From NCBI RefSeq assembly GCF_032854445.1, contig NC_088295.1:33636510-33700509 (forward strand): a stretch of 64,000 bases of DNA, read 5' to 3'. Shown here piece by piece: positions 1 through 23,234 of the stretch. Source of the DNA: Liolophura sinensis. Lineage: Eukaryota > Mollusca > Polyplacophora > Chitonida > Chitonidae. A program made the translations under genes and the position numbers. Under the pieces are notes generated by a model. The model was not told where the DNA came from. It did no database searches and saw nothing but the letters and a program-made list of their open reading frames with translations. The first letter of the stretch is position 1. Each line of letters starts with the position of its first letter.

Positions 1-112
1 AACAGGGCAGCGAGACAGCGAAGCAGCGAGATTGGGTGACAGCCAAGTAGCGAGGCAGCCAGGTGGTGAAGCAACCAGGTAGCGAGGTAGAGAAGCCAGG
101 TAGCTAAGCTAT
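1..112. repeat. Degenerate short tandem repeat
   Basis: Imperfect reiteration of an 8-9 base unit of the type AGCGAGGC / CAGCGAAG. It begins at or before the window edge. Confidence 0.6.
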
Positions 113-304
113 CTCGATGGCTCGTTACCTTGCTCGTTACCTCTATCAGCTTCCATACTTTCGCAGTATTCAAGGCTATATATAGTTAGTTTACATTTGA
201 CGACGGTTAGTGAGGTATCGCGGTATCAACATTCTAACGTACTTAGGTATTGTTCACTTACAATGTATATGACGGCGGCCATGTTTATCGTTGAATTTTA
301 TCGC

Positions 305-672
305 AGGAGTGAGTGAGTGAGTGAGTGAGTGCTTAGGGTTTAAAGTCATACTTAACCATTTTTGAGTCATATGATTACGAAGGAGTCCTCAGGCTGCATG
401 TACATGTGATGTGCCTTCTTCTTGCAGGACTGATTTCCACCGCTCTTTTATCTACTGCTGCTTCATTGAGACGACTTGCCGAAGGCAAGTAAGTCGCACC
501 ACTTGAGTCTTTATACTGATACAGGTTAACACTATCCCATTAATGCTGAACGCCAAGCCAGGAAGCTACAACTTTCTCTTTTAAGGTCTTAAGTGTGACC
601 CGACCCAGGATTGACCCTGGATCTTTCGCTCCCGCAGCAGACGTTCTACCAACTGAGTCATTGGGGCCCGTC
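305..672 (-). repeat. SINE family B, near full length, with (ACTC)n tail
   Basis: Read on the minus strand, a tRNA-like head (CCAATGACTCAGTTGGTAGA) is followed by the family body (GGAAGTTGTAGCTT-like, GTCGTCTCAATGAAGCAGCA) and a 3' end of the ACTCACTC type; the plus strand shows (GAGT)n at 308-331. The tRNA-like head makes this a SINE rather than a MITE. Confidence 0.8.
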
Positions 673-839
673 TAGATGAAGCCGGTGTGCCCATAGTTAA
701 CCAAAATACCATCAGTTAATGTCATAATTTAGACAGCTCATGAGTTATCGTCGCATTGGTATTAACGCAGCTGATGCCGATCACATTCCGAATTAAACCA
801 AGAGGGTCCTATTCTTTACGTTCAATTCAGTTTATGATA

Positions 840-1016
840 TGTCGCATCAGCAACATTCAACATTGTTGATGCTGTTCACATTCAACGCCATTAAATAAAT
901 GATGATTCACCTCAGCGACACTCAATATTGTTGATGCTGTTCACATTCAACGCCATTAAATAAATGATGAATGACCTCAGTGACACTCAACATTGTTGAT
1001 GCTGTTCACATTCAAT
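840..1016. repeat. 65-bp tandem repeat, about 2.7 copies
   Basis: The core TTGATGCTGTTCACATTCAA recurs at 866, 931 and 996, an exact 65-base period. Each unit also carries GCCATTAAATAAATGATGA and a TCAGYGACACTCAA segment. Non-coding. Confidence 0.85.
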
Positions 1017-1078
1017 ACAGATAATAATGGATCGCATAGTGAGCCCTCTGAAACCTTTTGTGAACGTGTAAATCATAG

Positions 1079-1180
1079 TATACTTTCCCGGGCTCTGCCC
1101 GGTTTCCTCCCACCATCATGCTGGCCGTCGCCATATAAGTAAAATATTCTTGAGTACGGCGTAAAATACCGATCAAATAA
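1079..1180 (+). repeat. SINE family A, 3' fragment
   Basis: Has GGGCTCTGCCCGGTTTCCTC, GCTGGCCGTCGCCATATAAG, TTCTTGAGTACGGCGTAAAA and an (AATA)n end. The head is missing. A more decayed related fragment follows at about 1220-1330. Confidence 0.85.
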
Positions 1181-1674
1181 ATAAATCATAATATAACTGT
1201 GATCGGTTACTGACTCCATTGATGTTTTGTCTCGTACTCCGGTTTCCTCTACCAATAACCCTTGCCTGCCTTTGCCATAAAAGTGAAGATAATTTAGTAT
1301 GGTGTTTAACACCTAAGCGTTTAACACCTTGGGAATCACCGCCCATCTAGTTACCTGGCAAACGTAAATTTGATTACACTAAAGCCATAGAAACTCTTTA
1401 GGACATACAAGTACTGGCGCGCTGGGCTTTACTATTGTTATCTGATGTAACCAAATGCTGAATTACTCTTAAATCTAAACGATAAGCTCAACATTCGTAT
1501 ATAACTTATGAATCTTGAAAAGGTGTTCCGAGTCGATAAATGCAAAATCCGTTTCCAAATGACACTTTCAAAACCAAGGTGCTTGCTTCCCATTCGCTAG
1601 GACAAGCGAGACACGGGTTTAAACCCGCTCTATGAACAGGGATTTGTAGATTTCCACGCTATCGTTGTCTTGGT

Positions 1675-1912
1675 GACAATGGGCGGTCGACGACACTCGT
1701 GTGGCAGTTAGTGCAGTCCAATGTTGGTGGGAGACTGTTTGTCTTCCACGTATATGGTGTGCATATCTGTGCCTCACAAGTGGGAAAGTTTGTCAGTAAT
1801 TCACCCAAGGTCGGTGGTTAACGTTGGGCGCCCCAGTTTCCTCTGCCCATAAAACTGACCACCATCGAATAAGTAAAAAAATCCTGATTACGGCGATTGA
1901 CAACCATCACAA
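1675..1912 (+). repeat. SINE, family A relative with a different head
   Basis: Starts near GGTCGACGACACTCGTGTGG and ends with GTTTCCTCTGCCCATAAAAC and a degraded TTGAGTACGGCG-type tail. A second copy with the same head is at 21724-21960. Confidence 0.7.
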
Positions 1913-4414
1913 AAATACATTATAATTAAACAATACTTTTCAACATTTTATCTGCGTTTTGAAAAATAAAACACTTGGCCATTTCTCAAGGACACAGATG
2001 GATTGAACAGATGTGTAAATAGTTTAATTAACTTAAGAATGGGTTTAAAGTGGATAATGAATCTCCTTAAGCTATACACATTTTCCGCCAAGTACATGTA
2101 TAACTTTGTAACGAGAAGAATATAAACAATAAGTACTGTGTAAAAAGAGATTTACGTACCTGTGATCTTTGCCCTTTCTGACTGACGTCGCCTTTCAGCA
2201 TAAACCTAGCAGCCCTTGAAGCACAAATCGTCTTGGATACGGACGGGCTCGGCGATCACTTCTAGAACAGACCAGTTTGAACACTTCTGACCTTTAATAC
2301 AATGTGACTTTTCTATTTATACGTGCCATTGATAGCCAATATCCGGTGTTCACGCCAGATTGACCGTGACGTCTGTTGAGCAGCTAATGGACGAGTATAC
2401 GCTTAGTTCTTCCCTCTCAGAAAGGCGTCACTTTGGCTAAGAAGTCCAAAGACGGTTATTGTTTTATAACTGGTCCCCCAGGTGACTATCGCCGTGGAAT
2501 CAAGATTTTGGCTTCTGGTAAAGGCGTTTTAGATTGCAGAGTGTCGCAGCAGTCAAGTTCTGTCCACTCAACGTATCGATGTGATTTCCTTCCACTTATA
2601 CTCGACCGATCGCGCTGAATAAACGTCTGATATCTTAATACAAACAAATTAAAATTTTTCCACTAAGACTTTTAAAAAGGCACCGGCATAAAGAAATGAT
2701 ATATAAACTACACCAGAAACGGTCTTTATCACTTTCGCGTTAAATTTGACAGTATCACAATGGATCAAAGTTGTGTGTGGATCAACGGCACGATGGGTGT
2801 TTGAGACTGGGTCCGTGTTTCGCCCCATTTTCCATACCCCTCACCTGCCTGAAGAACGCCCCTCTAACGTTAGGCGTGGGCGGAAAATGATAAAATGTCA
2901 CCCTGCTCTTGGACTTTGCTTCAAAGGGCCTCAAGACAGTCATAGTTTCGATTTTATAGAAAACTGCAAGGAAACAAGAGTTCGACAGAATTCCCTTGAT
3001 CGTTAAAAGGAGGTAAGATTTCCTTGTACACACAGCACATATATGTAATGTGTGTGCGTGAGACCAATATGGAAACAGATCGGAATATTCCAAAAGTGCC
3101 ACGGCTTTTAAGGAATTCTGGGTTTCCGGTGTTTTCCTAAACCATCATCCACTTCATTGCAATGGCAGTTTGGTTCAATAGGTGTTAACCGTTAGAGTCT
3201 TAAGTAGGGCTCTATATGCGTCAGTGAGAAACATCGACTGGAAGCTCAGGTGTCATGTATTGCCAATAGTCTAGTCGCGCTACCAGGTCTTCGTGATTTA
3301 ACGAGATAAGACTTACGCACGTGGAAAACATTTAACGGCCAGTTTTACAGGCAAACAATTTACATTACAGGGTAAATAAAACGGTCATTATCAAAGCGAA
3401 CAATACGGGCACCGGACCTCCATCCACCCACGCACCCTAATCAGGTGGAAGTTATTTGCTGTTCTATATGAGCAATGACGGCACAAACTCAATCGAATTT
3501 ACTTTGGGACGGAGTGATTTTTCCGGCGATAAACCATTTAGGAGAAAACTGTTTTTAGTCAGCAGAAATATGGCGTCCGGGTTTCCTTGACAAGATCATT
3601 CAAAAGCCAGCCTCATTTCACGCCTAAATTCATCAATTGATAAAACATAAAATCATATTATAGTGACTATGAACTGAACAAGCTAAACTACGTAGTGGAA
3701 ACATGAATGAATGGAGGAGATCTATTTTCTATTTTGACAGGCAATATATTTATCTCAAACACTCCTACGCTTTCGGTTTGGCCATGTTCCAAAATATGAC
3801 TACACACATCATTCAGCTTAGGATGAGTTATGAAATGTTGGGTGGAAAGAATGAAGGAAAGATTCCACATGCCCTCTCCATCCTAAAAGCCAAGCATATC
3901 TTATTACCTATGGAGATACCCCTGCGGAGAATGATTTAGTCCTATTCGCTTATGTAATATGCTCTGATATATATGGAACCATTTACGGATAGAGAAAGCT
4001 ATCACTGAAATGGTTAAACCGCGTTGCTGCCAAATCCTAAGCTATAAGCTGTTGCCTCGAACCGCAGCAAGTAAAACACCATTTAATGTCACATATAATG
4101 GCTCTTTACCACATTAGGCGCCACTTTAGGATTGGCATCTCCTTGATGAAGAATCCAGTACAAACTGAGATCCGGATGCTCCGACAGTCTCATAAAAAAT
4201 AATTATGGTTCGCCTAAAATATGCACAACCCATGTTTGAAGGATATGACTGGTGTTATTTTGGCAAACACACGCTTAAAGTCAATTTTATGAATTTTGTC
4301 CAAAACAAGGCCTTTTGTCACTATAGATGTGTCTGTCTATAATATTAAGTTTTCCTGCTCTTACTGATCAGAAGACGTATGACAATGAGTGCGTAGACCT
4401 TTTGCGTAGGCCAA

Positions 4415-4618
4415 CATTTGTTGAGTGAATGCTTGTTCAACAATTTTTCAGTCATATGACGACGAAGGAATCCTTAGGAGGTATGTAATGTACCTCCTTG
4501 CTGCAGGACGGATTTCCACTGCTCTTTTATCTAGTGCTGCTTCACTGAGACGACTTACCGCTCAAGCCATTATACCAGTGGTTGCACTATGCCCTTCATG
4601 CTGAACGCCAAGCGAGAA
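4415..4618 (-). repeat. SINE family B, head-truncated copy
   Basis: Read on the minus strand, the body and tail are present (GTCTCAGTGAAGCAGCAC, GGAAATCCGTCCTGCAGCAA, CATATGACTGAAAAATTG). The tRNA-like head is absent. It abuts the copy at 4627-4918. Confidence 0.8.
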
Positions 4619-4626
4619 CATTCGTT

Positions 4627-4918
4627 AGGGTTTAACCTCGTACTCAACAATTTTTCAATCATATAACGACGAAGGAATCCTTATGGTGTATGTAATGTGC
4701 CTCCTTGTCGCAGGAAGGAATTCCACCGATCTGAGACGACTTACAGAAGGTATGTAAGTCGCCAATTATACTGATACGGGTTGCAGGACGGAGTCAACAA
4801 GTCATTGCACTATCCCCTTCATGCTGAACGTGTTAGGTGTGACTCGACCCAGGACTGATCCTGGATCTACCGCTCTCGAAGCGGAAGCTCTACAAACTGT
4901 GCTATCCGGGCCGGTCGG
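4627..4918 (-). repeat. SINE family B, full length, perfect target-site duplication
   Basis: The minus strand begins with a tRNA-Lys-like half (GCCCGGATAGCACAGTTTGT, then TAGAGC), has a B-box-like GGGTCGAGTC, and ends TTGAGTACGAGGTTAAACCC. The 11-base direct repeat GAACATTCGTT at 4616-4626 and 4919-4929 is the target-site duplication. The head is a SINE promoter, not a working tRNA gene, since no 3' half of a cloverleaf follows. Confidence 0.9.
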
Positions 4919-7164
4919 GAACATTCGTTGAAGATTAATATCAATATATATTAAGCCATCTATCTTGGGATATGATAACAACTGATATGATAATTATTTT
5001 GCCGTTTTATTACTCAGCATTCGCCCAATAACGGTGTACTCTGCAGTCTTGTATGTGACTGACAAGACAAAAAGCACTAATGAACAACCCAAGGGGACAA
5101 GAATCTGACCTACAACACTTTAATATTCTTATCACAGACGTTATACCGTTAAATTGCTAACCTGTTCTCATGCAACATCTTGCAATGTTACACCTCCCAT
5201 CATGTGTTAGTCTTTAAAAAGTATACTGTTTACAAAAATGCATTAAATCTGTTCAAAAACACAGGAGTCGAAACAATACAGATCTGGCTTCGAACATACG
5301 CAGCCTCATTGGTGAAGTGAATAACAGTCAGAGCGAACCAGCGATTTAGCAATCATTAGACTTAAGCAGAAAGTCAGACCGTTTTTTGGAGTAGTTTTTT
5401 GCACATGATGTGATTTTAATTAAGTTAGGTTTCACTTTAATTAAGTTGAAATTAAGTGAACGCACGACTTTTTGTAATCTAGAATACTGACGTATAAAAG
5501 AAAGGGCTTAGTAATTCTACACCATATGTCTGTCATAAAATACGTCTAAGTATGTGTATATCGACAAATATTCCAAGCGTAAAAATTCGTGAATCATTTA
5601 CAGCCCTGTTCCAGTCAGAAATAGCATGACTGTTTTCCGCCTTTAGCATCGTTATCAAAGCCCTGGCTTCCTCAGGGTTGGAGAAGCACTGTCAATAAGT
5701 TATTCTTGGTGGAATTCTCCCTGATGCCGGCGCGTGGGTCGGGAAGTCAATGCTAATGTGTATCGATGGCTGTAGGGCCATTGTTCTCAGGCGCCGCCTA
5801 ATGTCGTCAGTCGGATATCGTAATCATGGCTTTCCTTGTGGTAATGACGTAACATGTGCTTAAGACATTTACAGGGGCCGTAGTGCACATGTTACTGGGG
5901 CCAGTACAGAGCTATTTTTAGACTAGTACATGCATGTGATGGCATGTTGGTGTTGTTAGATATTACGTTACCTGAATATTAATTATGATACTTACTTGCT
6001 AAAACCGAAAGCTATCACCATATTTCATGACAGCCATTGTTCCTTAGGTAATATATCTATATATATATGTTCAGGAGATATTAACCCAGCTATATTGGGC
6101 ATAAGATTGCAGAAAAGTGGATTTGTTTACAATTTTTAAGCTAGTTCGATGAGTGCGCAAAGTTTTCCCTAGGTCATTATAGAGGCACCTGATCCTGACA
6201 CGCATGTAAAATCATGGATGCATGATGGGTAGTGATCATTTATAAAACAAATGTTGTGGCAGAAAAAAACATTCCTGGCACAGGAGTACGTATTTATGTA
6301 GAACGTAAAGTAAAAGTTCTGACAACATCTAATAATGCAAATTCGTTTCACAGACTGATGTGAGCTTTCCGTCTTCCTCTAGCCAAAAAAATTGTCTTAA
6401 GTATGAAAGCCGGATAAGGCCAACATCGTACCATCGTTCCATCACCAGGTGCCATCGCCCTCCCAAGGATACCCACGTGACCAGATCAGTGCCTTAGGGT
6501 CTTTATTTTTCGTTATCGCATAAGGCCTTCTTTAGTGTAAAATAAACGTCACAGACCGTTTTCACGGCCCAACATCAGATAGTTAGAACCTTTGCCATAG
6601 GGTTCAGAGACCCCTGTGCCAGAACACCAGACTTGCGCTTGTTTCTTTTCTGTATATAGCTATGGCTTCCGCGCTGGATCAGTTACACATAGGGTATTGT
6701 GCATCAAAAAATAGTATTCTGAGAACCCGACGAATTCCGAAAGTTCACAACACTTTTCTGTTTTCGGGTTGAGACTGATTGATTGTTGCTTGTTTTCATC
6801 TTATACAACAGCGGCCATTTTATGGGTCGAGCAAACTGGAGTGCCCGGAAGAAAGTACTTTTGGCAAGTTTCTAAAAAACACTTCCTGGCAAGTGTGACT
6901 TTCCGAATTGGACGCCATAATGGAGATTATCATATAAGATTAATGATCCGCTCATGCAAACGTCCACAAAAGCGCCGTAAACCAATTATTGTCAACTGGG
7001 CATCTGCGAACAGTGAGAGCGGCGAATTGTACAAAATTATAGAATAAAAGGTATTTTGTTAGTGGGGTTCAGTAAAAAGATCAGATGTATGGATCTACTC
7101 AAATGAAGATTTGTGCGTTTCCTTGTACATGGGCTTGTAATGAATGCCATTTATTCTCATTATG

Positions 7165-7540
7165 AATGAATGAACGCTCGGTGTTAACGTCGTACTTAAC
7201 AGTTTTTCAGTCATATGACGACGAGGAGTCATTAGGTGTGTGTACATATACTGTGTCTTCTTGTAGCAGGGCTAGTCCATGCCGACGAAGTGCTGCTGCC
7301 ACTGAAGTATCATGTCGAAGATCTCAGATATGACACTCCACCAAGTCACATTATACTGACACCGGGCCAACCAATCGTGTTTCCTTGCTCTAACTTCTGA
7401 GTTCTGAGCGCGAGGCAGCAATAAGTACCGTTTGTAAAGCCTTTGACATAAGCCTACCCGGGTTTGAGCTTGGTTATCCCGACTTGGAGACGGACACTCC
7501 AAACGCCAAACCACCGGGGCGGTATTCACAGCATGTGTAT
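7165..7540 (-). repeat. SINE with family-B tail and a different head
   Basis: The tail side (CATATGACTGAAAAACTG, TTAAGTACGACGTTAAC on the minus strand) matches family B. The body (GTGACTTGGTGGAGTGTCAT) and a tRNA-like head region near 7440-7540 (CTCAAACCCGGGTAGG) differ, so this is another member sharing the 3' part. Confidence 0.65.
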
Positions 7541-9636
7541 GGGAGAAAGACACTTATGTGTTACGCATGACCCTAGTTACAGGATATGTACCTATCTTGT
7601 GCTGGAATTGGTCATTAGTTTTTCAACAAGATTTATCACACGAGGTAAATATAGAGACCTAGTTGCATGATATTTGCCATATGTTAGTTCGTCCTTGAAT
7701 ACATGTACATGTTTACATCAAGGAAATTGTTCATGGCTGATTGTAGATGTAAACTACCGTATATAGAGCTGGGTTACTAGATGGAGAACTGTGCAAGACA
7801 GCTATTCTAAGACAAATTACAACATGTGGCAAATATCATGCAACAATCTCTCTAAATTTACCTCCGAAAACAAACCACGTTGTAAAACGAAATGATCGGG
7901 TTAGAATAATTAACTTCATTGTTGTCCTCTTTCATTTGCTTTTTAATTTCTTCTACGTTTATTTTTAGGTGTTTAATGAAAATTCGTCCATTCAAGCGTC
8001 TGCTTGAGGTGAGTGAGTGCCGTGGCGGAGGTCTGCAGGAGGCGATCCTTGGCCGACTGGACAGTCGTATGGTGACCATCACAACCGCTAGGATCTAACA
8101 CGCTCTGATTCAATACAGCAAAAATTAAACTAGAGCCCGTCTGGGCAAGGCGACAGGTAACCCAATCAAATCACTGATAAATAAAAGCTACATATCAGTT
8201 ATAATTAATTGATTTACAGCTATCTGGATTGTCCAAACGTCTATTATGAGCCTGGAAGAAGTCACGGACATTGATATACACAATTAACGCAGAAACTTCA
8301 GGATAGGCCGTTGAGTACAATTTTACAGAGTGATATGCTAGTAAGTTTAACTATAAATTAGAAAATGGCTGCACGTGAGGAATGCCTTTATTTGCATGAA
8401 TATAGATGTCTGGAAAACGTGTATACACTGCAGGTAAATCTGTACCGGTGCTCTGAGGCTGTTTGTTTATTTACATCTGCATGGTTTCCTTGCTAATTGT
8501 ATACTTCACAAGTTCTTCTAGAAGGCAATCGGCCGTTGTCGCGATTTCGAATCACGATTCTGTTGATTCGGTTGGAGGTTTGTCAGGTCGTGTATGTGGT
8601 GTGTTGGTTTTTCCCAGACTCTGGCCATCCTGCAATCTACCATAAACCTGATAATCATTAAAACATTCTTGAGAAACTATAGGAAGTAAAATGCCAGTGA
8701 GTCCAATAAAAGGATTTTAAAGTACAGGTAATATATGAATATTGTCATTTCATATATTCTATTTCATATAAACCTGGCCTGTTTATATTCCCATAACATG
8801 AGATAACAGAATCAATTTAAACAGCTCTCTACAGTTCTCCTGCACATGTCCATGCATATACACATGTATGCGCATGCCTGAGTGAAAAATCATTGCATGA
8901 GTACAACGTTAAGCATCATGCAATCCAATCAATAAATGAATAAAATGTAAATCTATTGGTACTTCAATTGTTTCATTTTCACCCCAACAAATACATTGAT
9001 GACCTGTTCTAAAATGTTGCTAACTTAATTGCTAATGTATGGTATAAAATGTAATGGTTTTCAAGTAAAAGATATACCACAAAATAAACTCATATTTAGG
9101 TGGGAATTTAGGACGTTTTGTATCTCAAATCATAAGACGATTGTTGAACTTTTATTTATATCATTTTAAAGAGGCTATACAGGAGATTTTTGGCAAAAAA
9201 TGAACCAACGCAAATCTAGTTGAATTTGTTTTCTTTTAGAACTGCCCAAATAATTACTTTTCGTGTTATTGTCATTCAAAACGGTAGGAAACGCTCCTAA
9301 AATTTATAAAGCGAGTGGCATAACAATTTTTTCAAACTTTAAAAATCATCTCCACTGTATAAATAGTACATCACTGAAGATCATTCATGTGACCTTCTAG
9401 GACGTCACACTTCTACACATTATTTTAAACATGAAGGATGATGATCTACAAAGGCGCCATGATGCTCTAAAAACAAAGAGAGATAAGCGATGGATATTTT
9501 CTTCACTACTTTGCATATCCCCCATTGTAAAAATTTAGATTAAAAAACTTCCTCATTCTTATACAATAAGAGAATTAGCATTTGACAACAAATTTGTGAC
9601 AATTCAAAACGTTGCATGTCTCCTTTAACCGCTCAT

Positions 9637-9957
9637 CTACAGATCCGCGTCGGGAACGGTTGATCCAGTGTCAGTCCTGGGTCCAGTCACACCTAAGGCC
9701 TTAAAAAAGGAAGTTGTAACTTCCTCGCTTGGCGTTCAGAATGAAGCGGATAGTGCAACGCCTAGTTAACCCGTATTAGTATAATGGGTCGGGCAGGGCA
9801 GCTTACTTGCCTTTGGTAAGGCGTCTCAGTGAAGCAGCACTAGATAAAAGATCGGTGGAAATCCGTCCTGCACTGTAAGGATTCCTTAGTCGTCATATGA
9901 CTGAATAATTGTTGAGTACGACGTTAAACCCCAAGTACTCACTAATTCAGCTACAGA
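9637..9957 (+). repeat. SINE family B, plus orientation
   Basis: Reads GATCCAGTGTCAGTCCTGGG, AGTCACACCTAAGGCCTT, AGGCGTCTCAGTGAAGCAGC and TTGAGTACGACGTTAAACCC, then ACTCACT. The head is 5'-truncated. CTACAGA at 9637 and 9951 may be a short target-site duplication. Confidence 0.85.
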
Positions 9958-10169
9958 ATATACCACTAAAATATGTAGCTATTTAGGCCATGCAATAGGC
10001 ATGTCAAAATTGTACATATAAAGTTTAGGAGATATTAATTTCAGATTTGAACTGTACAACTGTTTTCGTTAATGCCGGTATTTTTTTTCATTGTTCAAAC
10101 CATTTCCATGCATGTACCGGTAGCGAACTTCAGTCAGTAAACCCCGCTATAAGACAACACATCGGAGAC

Positions 10170-10292
10170 TAAAACCAGAGCAGTGATAACAGTGTGATTA
10201 GCAAATGGTCACACGTAGCCAGTGAAGTCTAGCTTCCTGTCAGTTTACCTCATTTAGGGTTTTATTCTGACTGGTTATGTAAATATTAAAAT
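10170..10292 (+). repeat. Dispersed repeat family C
   Basis: Contains TAAAACCAGAGCAGTGATAA, AATGGTCACACGTAGCCAGT and TTATGTAAATATTAAAAT. Four related copies occur at 16025-16157, 16750-16876, 17058-17137 (reverse) and 25508-25580 (reverse). The class is not recognised. Confidence 0.7.
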
Positions 10293-10612
10293 GGAGCAAC
10301 AGCACCGCCATCATCATGGCTTAAGCAGAAATAGGTATAAAAATAGTACGGTAATGGTCCACTCTGTAACAAGCATATGTGCCTGTAAATTCATTTTCAG
10401 CATTAGGTGATAGTAAGATATAAGAAAGTTATCGAGTTGTCGAATTTAACTGGTCGAAGAAAAAAAGCGTAGCACTGCCACCTAGTTCAATATATCCGCA
10501 ACAATGAAATTTTGTGAAGTGGGTGTTGAGCGGCAGAGGAGATATTCTTTGCTGCCAGGCGCGCTCTACTGCTTGGGAGGTTAGGTCAATCTGTGACATG
10601 AGCTGGAGAGCC

Positions 10613-21012
<10,400 letters not shown>

Positions 21013-21326
21013 TGACAGGAACAATTGCAGTTGTTTGCAATAGTGTTGAAACCTTCCATACTGGCGGCATTTTGTGTGTTTATGAATGTATGTTGTAGTC
21101 TGGTGAACTGATTGTATTTAGTACATATACATGTAAACATGCATGTAGCAGTCAGTGTATCATCTGTCTAATTAATGTTTTACTCTCTTGCTGTCTTCAT
21201 GTGTTGATTTCACCTGATAAGTGTTAAGTGAGTCATAATGACTGAGTGAATAATCCACAATGAATTCTCAACTCTAAGATAAAAAGCACACTGACCCTAA
21301 CCTAACCGGTTCAAGCCAAACCATGA

Positions 21327-21332
21327 AATAAA
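21327..21332 (+). terminator. Candidate poly(A) signal of renalase
   Basis: AATAAA about 315 bases after the stop codon, followed by a TG/TA-rich stretch. This is the first canonical hexamer in the expected direction, so it probably marks the mRNA end. Confidence 0.5.
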
Positions 21333-21723
21333 GTGTGCGTGTGTATATATATAGTATATGTCATGTACATGTTGTTAGTGAACTGATTTATGGTGATATC
21401 TTAAAATCTTTGCACAAACTCTTGCATTAACCATAGGAAAAATATTTTGCTGAAATCTGCGGGTTAATGATTTTCAGAAACTACATGTAGGACTTCAGTC
21501 CACAAAAAAAAAAATAACCACAACTACATTATTTGTCCTTTTACAGCAATGCTTGCATCCCGAAATAACGCCCATTGCAAACCTTATAGCATGACAGTGT
21601 ATAGGACATCCGTGATCACTGGGTTAGATAGGTTATGGTGCTTGCATTTCAGTAGCTATAGGACACACAAAGTGCGGATTCAAATCTTGTCTTGTACAGG
21701 AAATATTGTAGGTATCCCCGTTT

Positions 21724-21960
21724 TCACTCTTTGGCCTTGCGGTCGACGACACTCGTGTGGCCGTTTTTGCAATCTAGTGCTCGTTGAAGACCACTTGTCT
21801 TTGCAGCGTGCATATCTGTTCTGTACACTTGGGAAAGTTTCTCATTAACTTTCGAAATGTCCATAGTTTGCCCTTTGCACTCCAGTTTCCTCCACCCCAA
21901 AACTGATCTCCATGGATTAAGCGAAAAATTCTTGGCGTTAAACAACATTGAAATACCGGG
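21724..21960 (+). repeat. SINE, family A relative with GGTCGACGACACTCG head
   Basis: CGGTCGACGACACTCGTGTG, then CTTGGGAAAGTTTCTCATTA, CCAGTTTCCTCCACCCCAAA and a worn TTCTTGGCGTTAAACA tail. Same layout as 1675-1912. It sits between the renalase and MZB1-like genes. Confidence 0.7.
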
Positions 21961-23234
21961 TTACATATAGGATATGAACTCTGGATATGATTGCTACTCC
22001 GCTGCAATGGTTTATGACTTAAACATATCTTAGACCTTGGACATTGTTGTCTGTTATATAGTGAAATTTGAAAACAGTACTTTTTGTTTCATTCTCTGGT
22101 TGTTCTGTCTGCCCTGCTGATGTCCTAAAACATATTTTCACATAGCGCTCAGTATTTATTACTTACTCTGATGACGAATGTTGGTGGTTTTGGTGGTAAT
22201 CATGTTCCCTATTCTAACATGAAGATATCAGCGTAAAGTTGCCAAAGGGTTACAAACAATATTCAAGTTCATATTCGCCAAAATATACGCGAACACGTGG
22301 TGAAGTTAATGAGACAGCTAAGCAGAAGGGAGTGATGTACACAAGTTTTATTTTTTGCACAACAAAATTGCACAAACTCCACATAAGATAATCGTTGCAA
22401 CACAAATTGAAAAGCTAGCGAAATGATATATTCATAGTTAACTATAAAGAAGAGTACATTAGTCGGCATGTGACACTTCCGCTCACGTTTTCTTATTTGC
22501 AATGGAAAAGTTACACCTGATGGTAAAGTGTATGATTCTAAGACATAAAAACAATGTGTATAGTAATAATTACATTATATTCTAAAACCTTTAAAACCTT
22601 TGAACACGCAGATATGAATAATTGGCCTGCACAGTGGTACATATTTTAGTGTTCAGTTAAATGCAAAATCCTTCACATCCTGTATAAGGCATTGCTCATA
22701 TTGACCTGCATGCATTTCCATTAATTTATACATATCCAATGCATTACAACTTACACACCAGCGGTCCAAAGCAAACAACTAAAGATTTGAGATGATGTGG
22801 AACACAAAACCTCATTGGTCAAGGGCCTGATGGTCTCATCAAAAATGCTGCATTCGCCCACCTGATCACACAGGTGAGACACCTTTACTTGTCATTTTTA
22901 TGACTCATTCCTGTTATAATATGTGGTAAGGAAATCGGAAATCACACCTTACCAGGCACCTGACAAGCCTTATGACTTGAAACCTCAACCAAACCAGGGA
23001 GACTTGAATTCGAATCTACGGTCTCTACACTGGACCGCCGGCGGAAGCCATTAGGGCATCGAGACTCTTGGCATATTATGTGAAAATATAATGTACAACC
23101 ATTGTAGAACTTTAGCGACAGGAAGAGCCACTTGAAGTAGATGCATCAAGCAAATGAATACAGATCTGTCAGCTTTGATCCCAACTTCTATGAGAAGAAA
23201 GGTTCCTTATTGATACTGACTCTGAGGCCACTAT
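21961..23234. other. Intergenic stretch / probable MZB1-like 3' UTR
   Basis: AT-rich, with minus-strand poly(A) hexamers at 22347 and 22153. No gene or recognisable repeat was seen. Confidence 0.45.
22347..22352 (-). terminator. Candidate poly(A) signal of the MZB1-like gene
   Basis: AATAAA on the minus strand (TTTATT on the plus strand), about 880 bases beyond the stop. It is one of two candidates; the other is at 22153-22158. Confidence 0.35.

Noticed and set aside
308-331. (GAGT)n as an independent microsatellite
   Set aside because: It is the 3' tail of the family B SINE that follows on the minus strand.
2433-2618. 61-codon plus-strand frame
   Set aside because: Short, with no homology recognised and no plausible splice partner; probably chance.
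4842-4918. tRNA-Lys-like sequence as a tRNA gene
   Set aside because: Only the 5' part and a B-box-like word match, there is no closing acceptor stem, and the sequence continues as a SINE.
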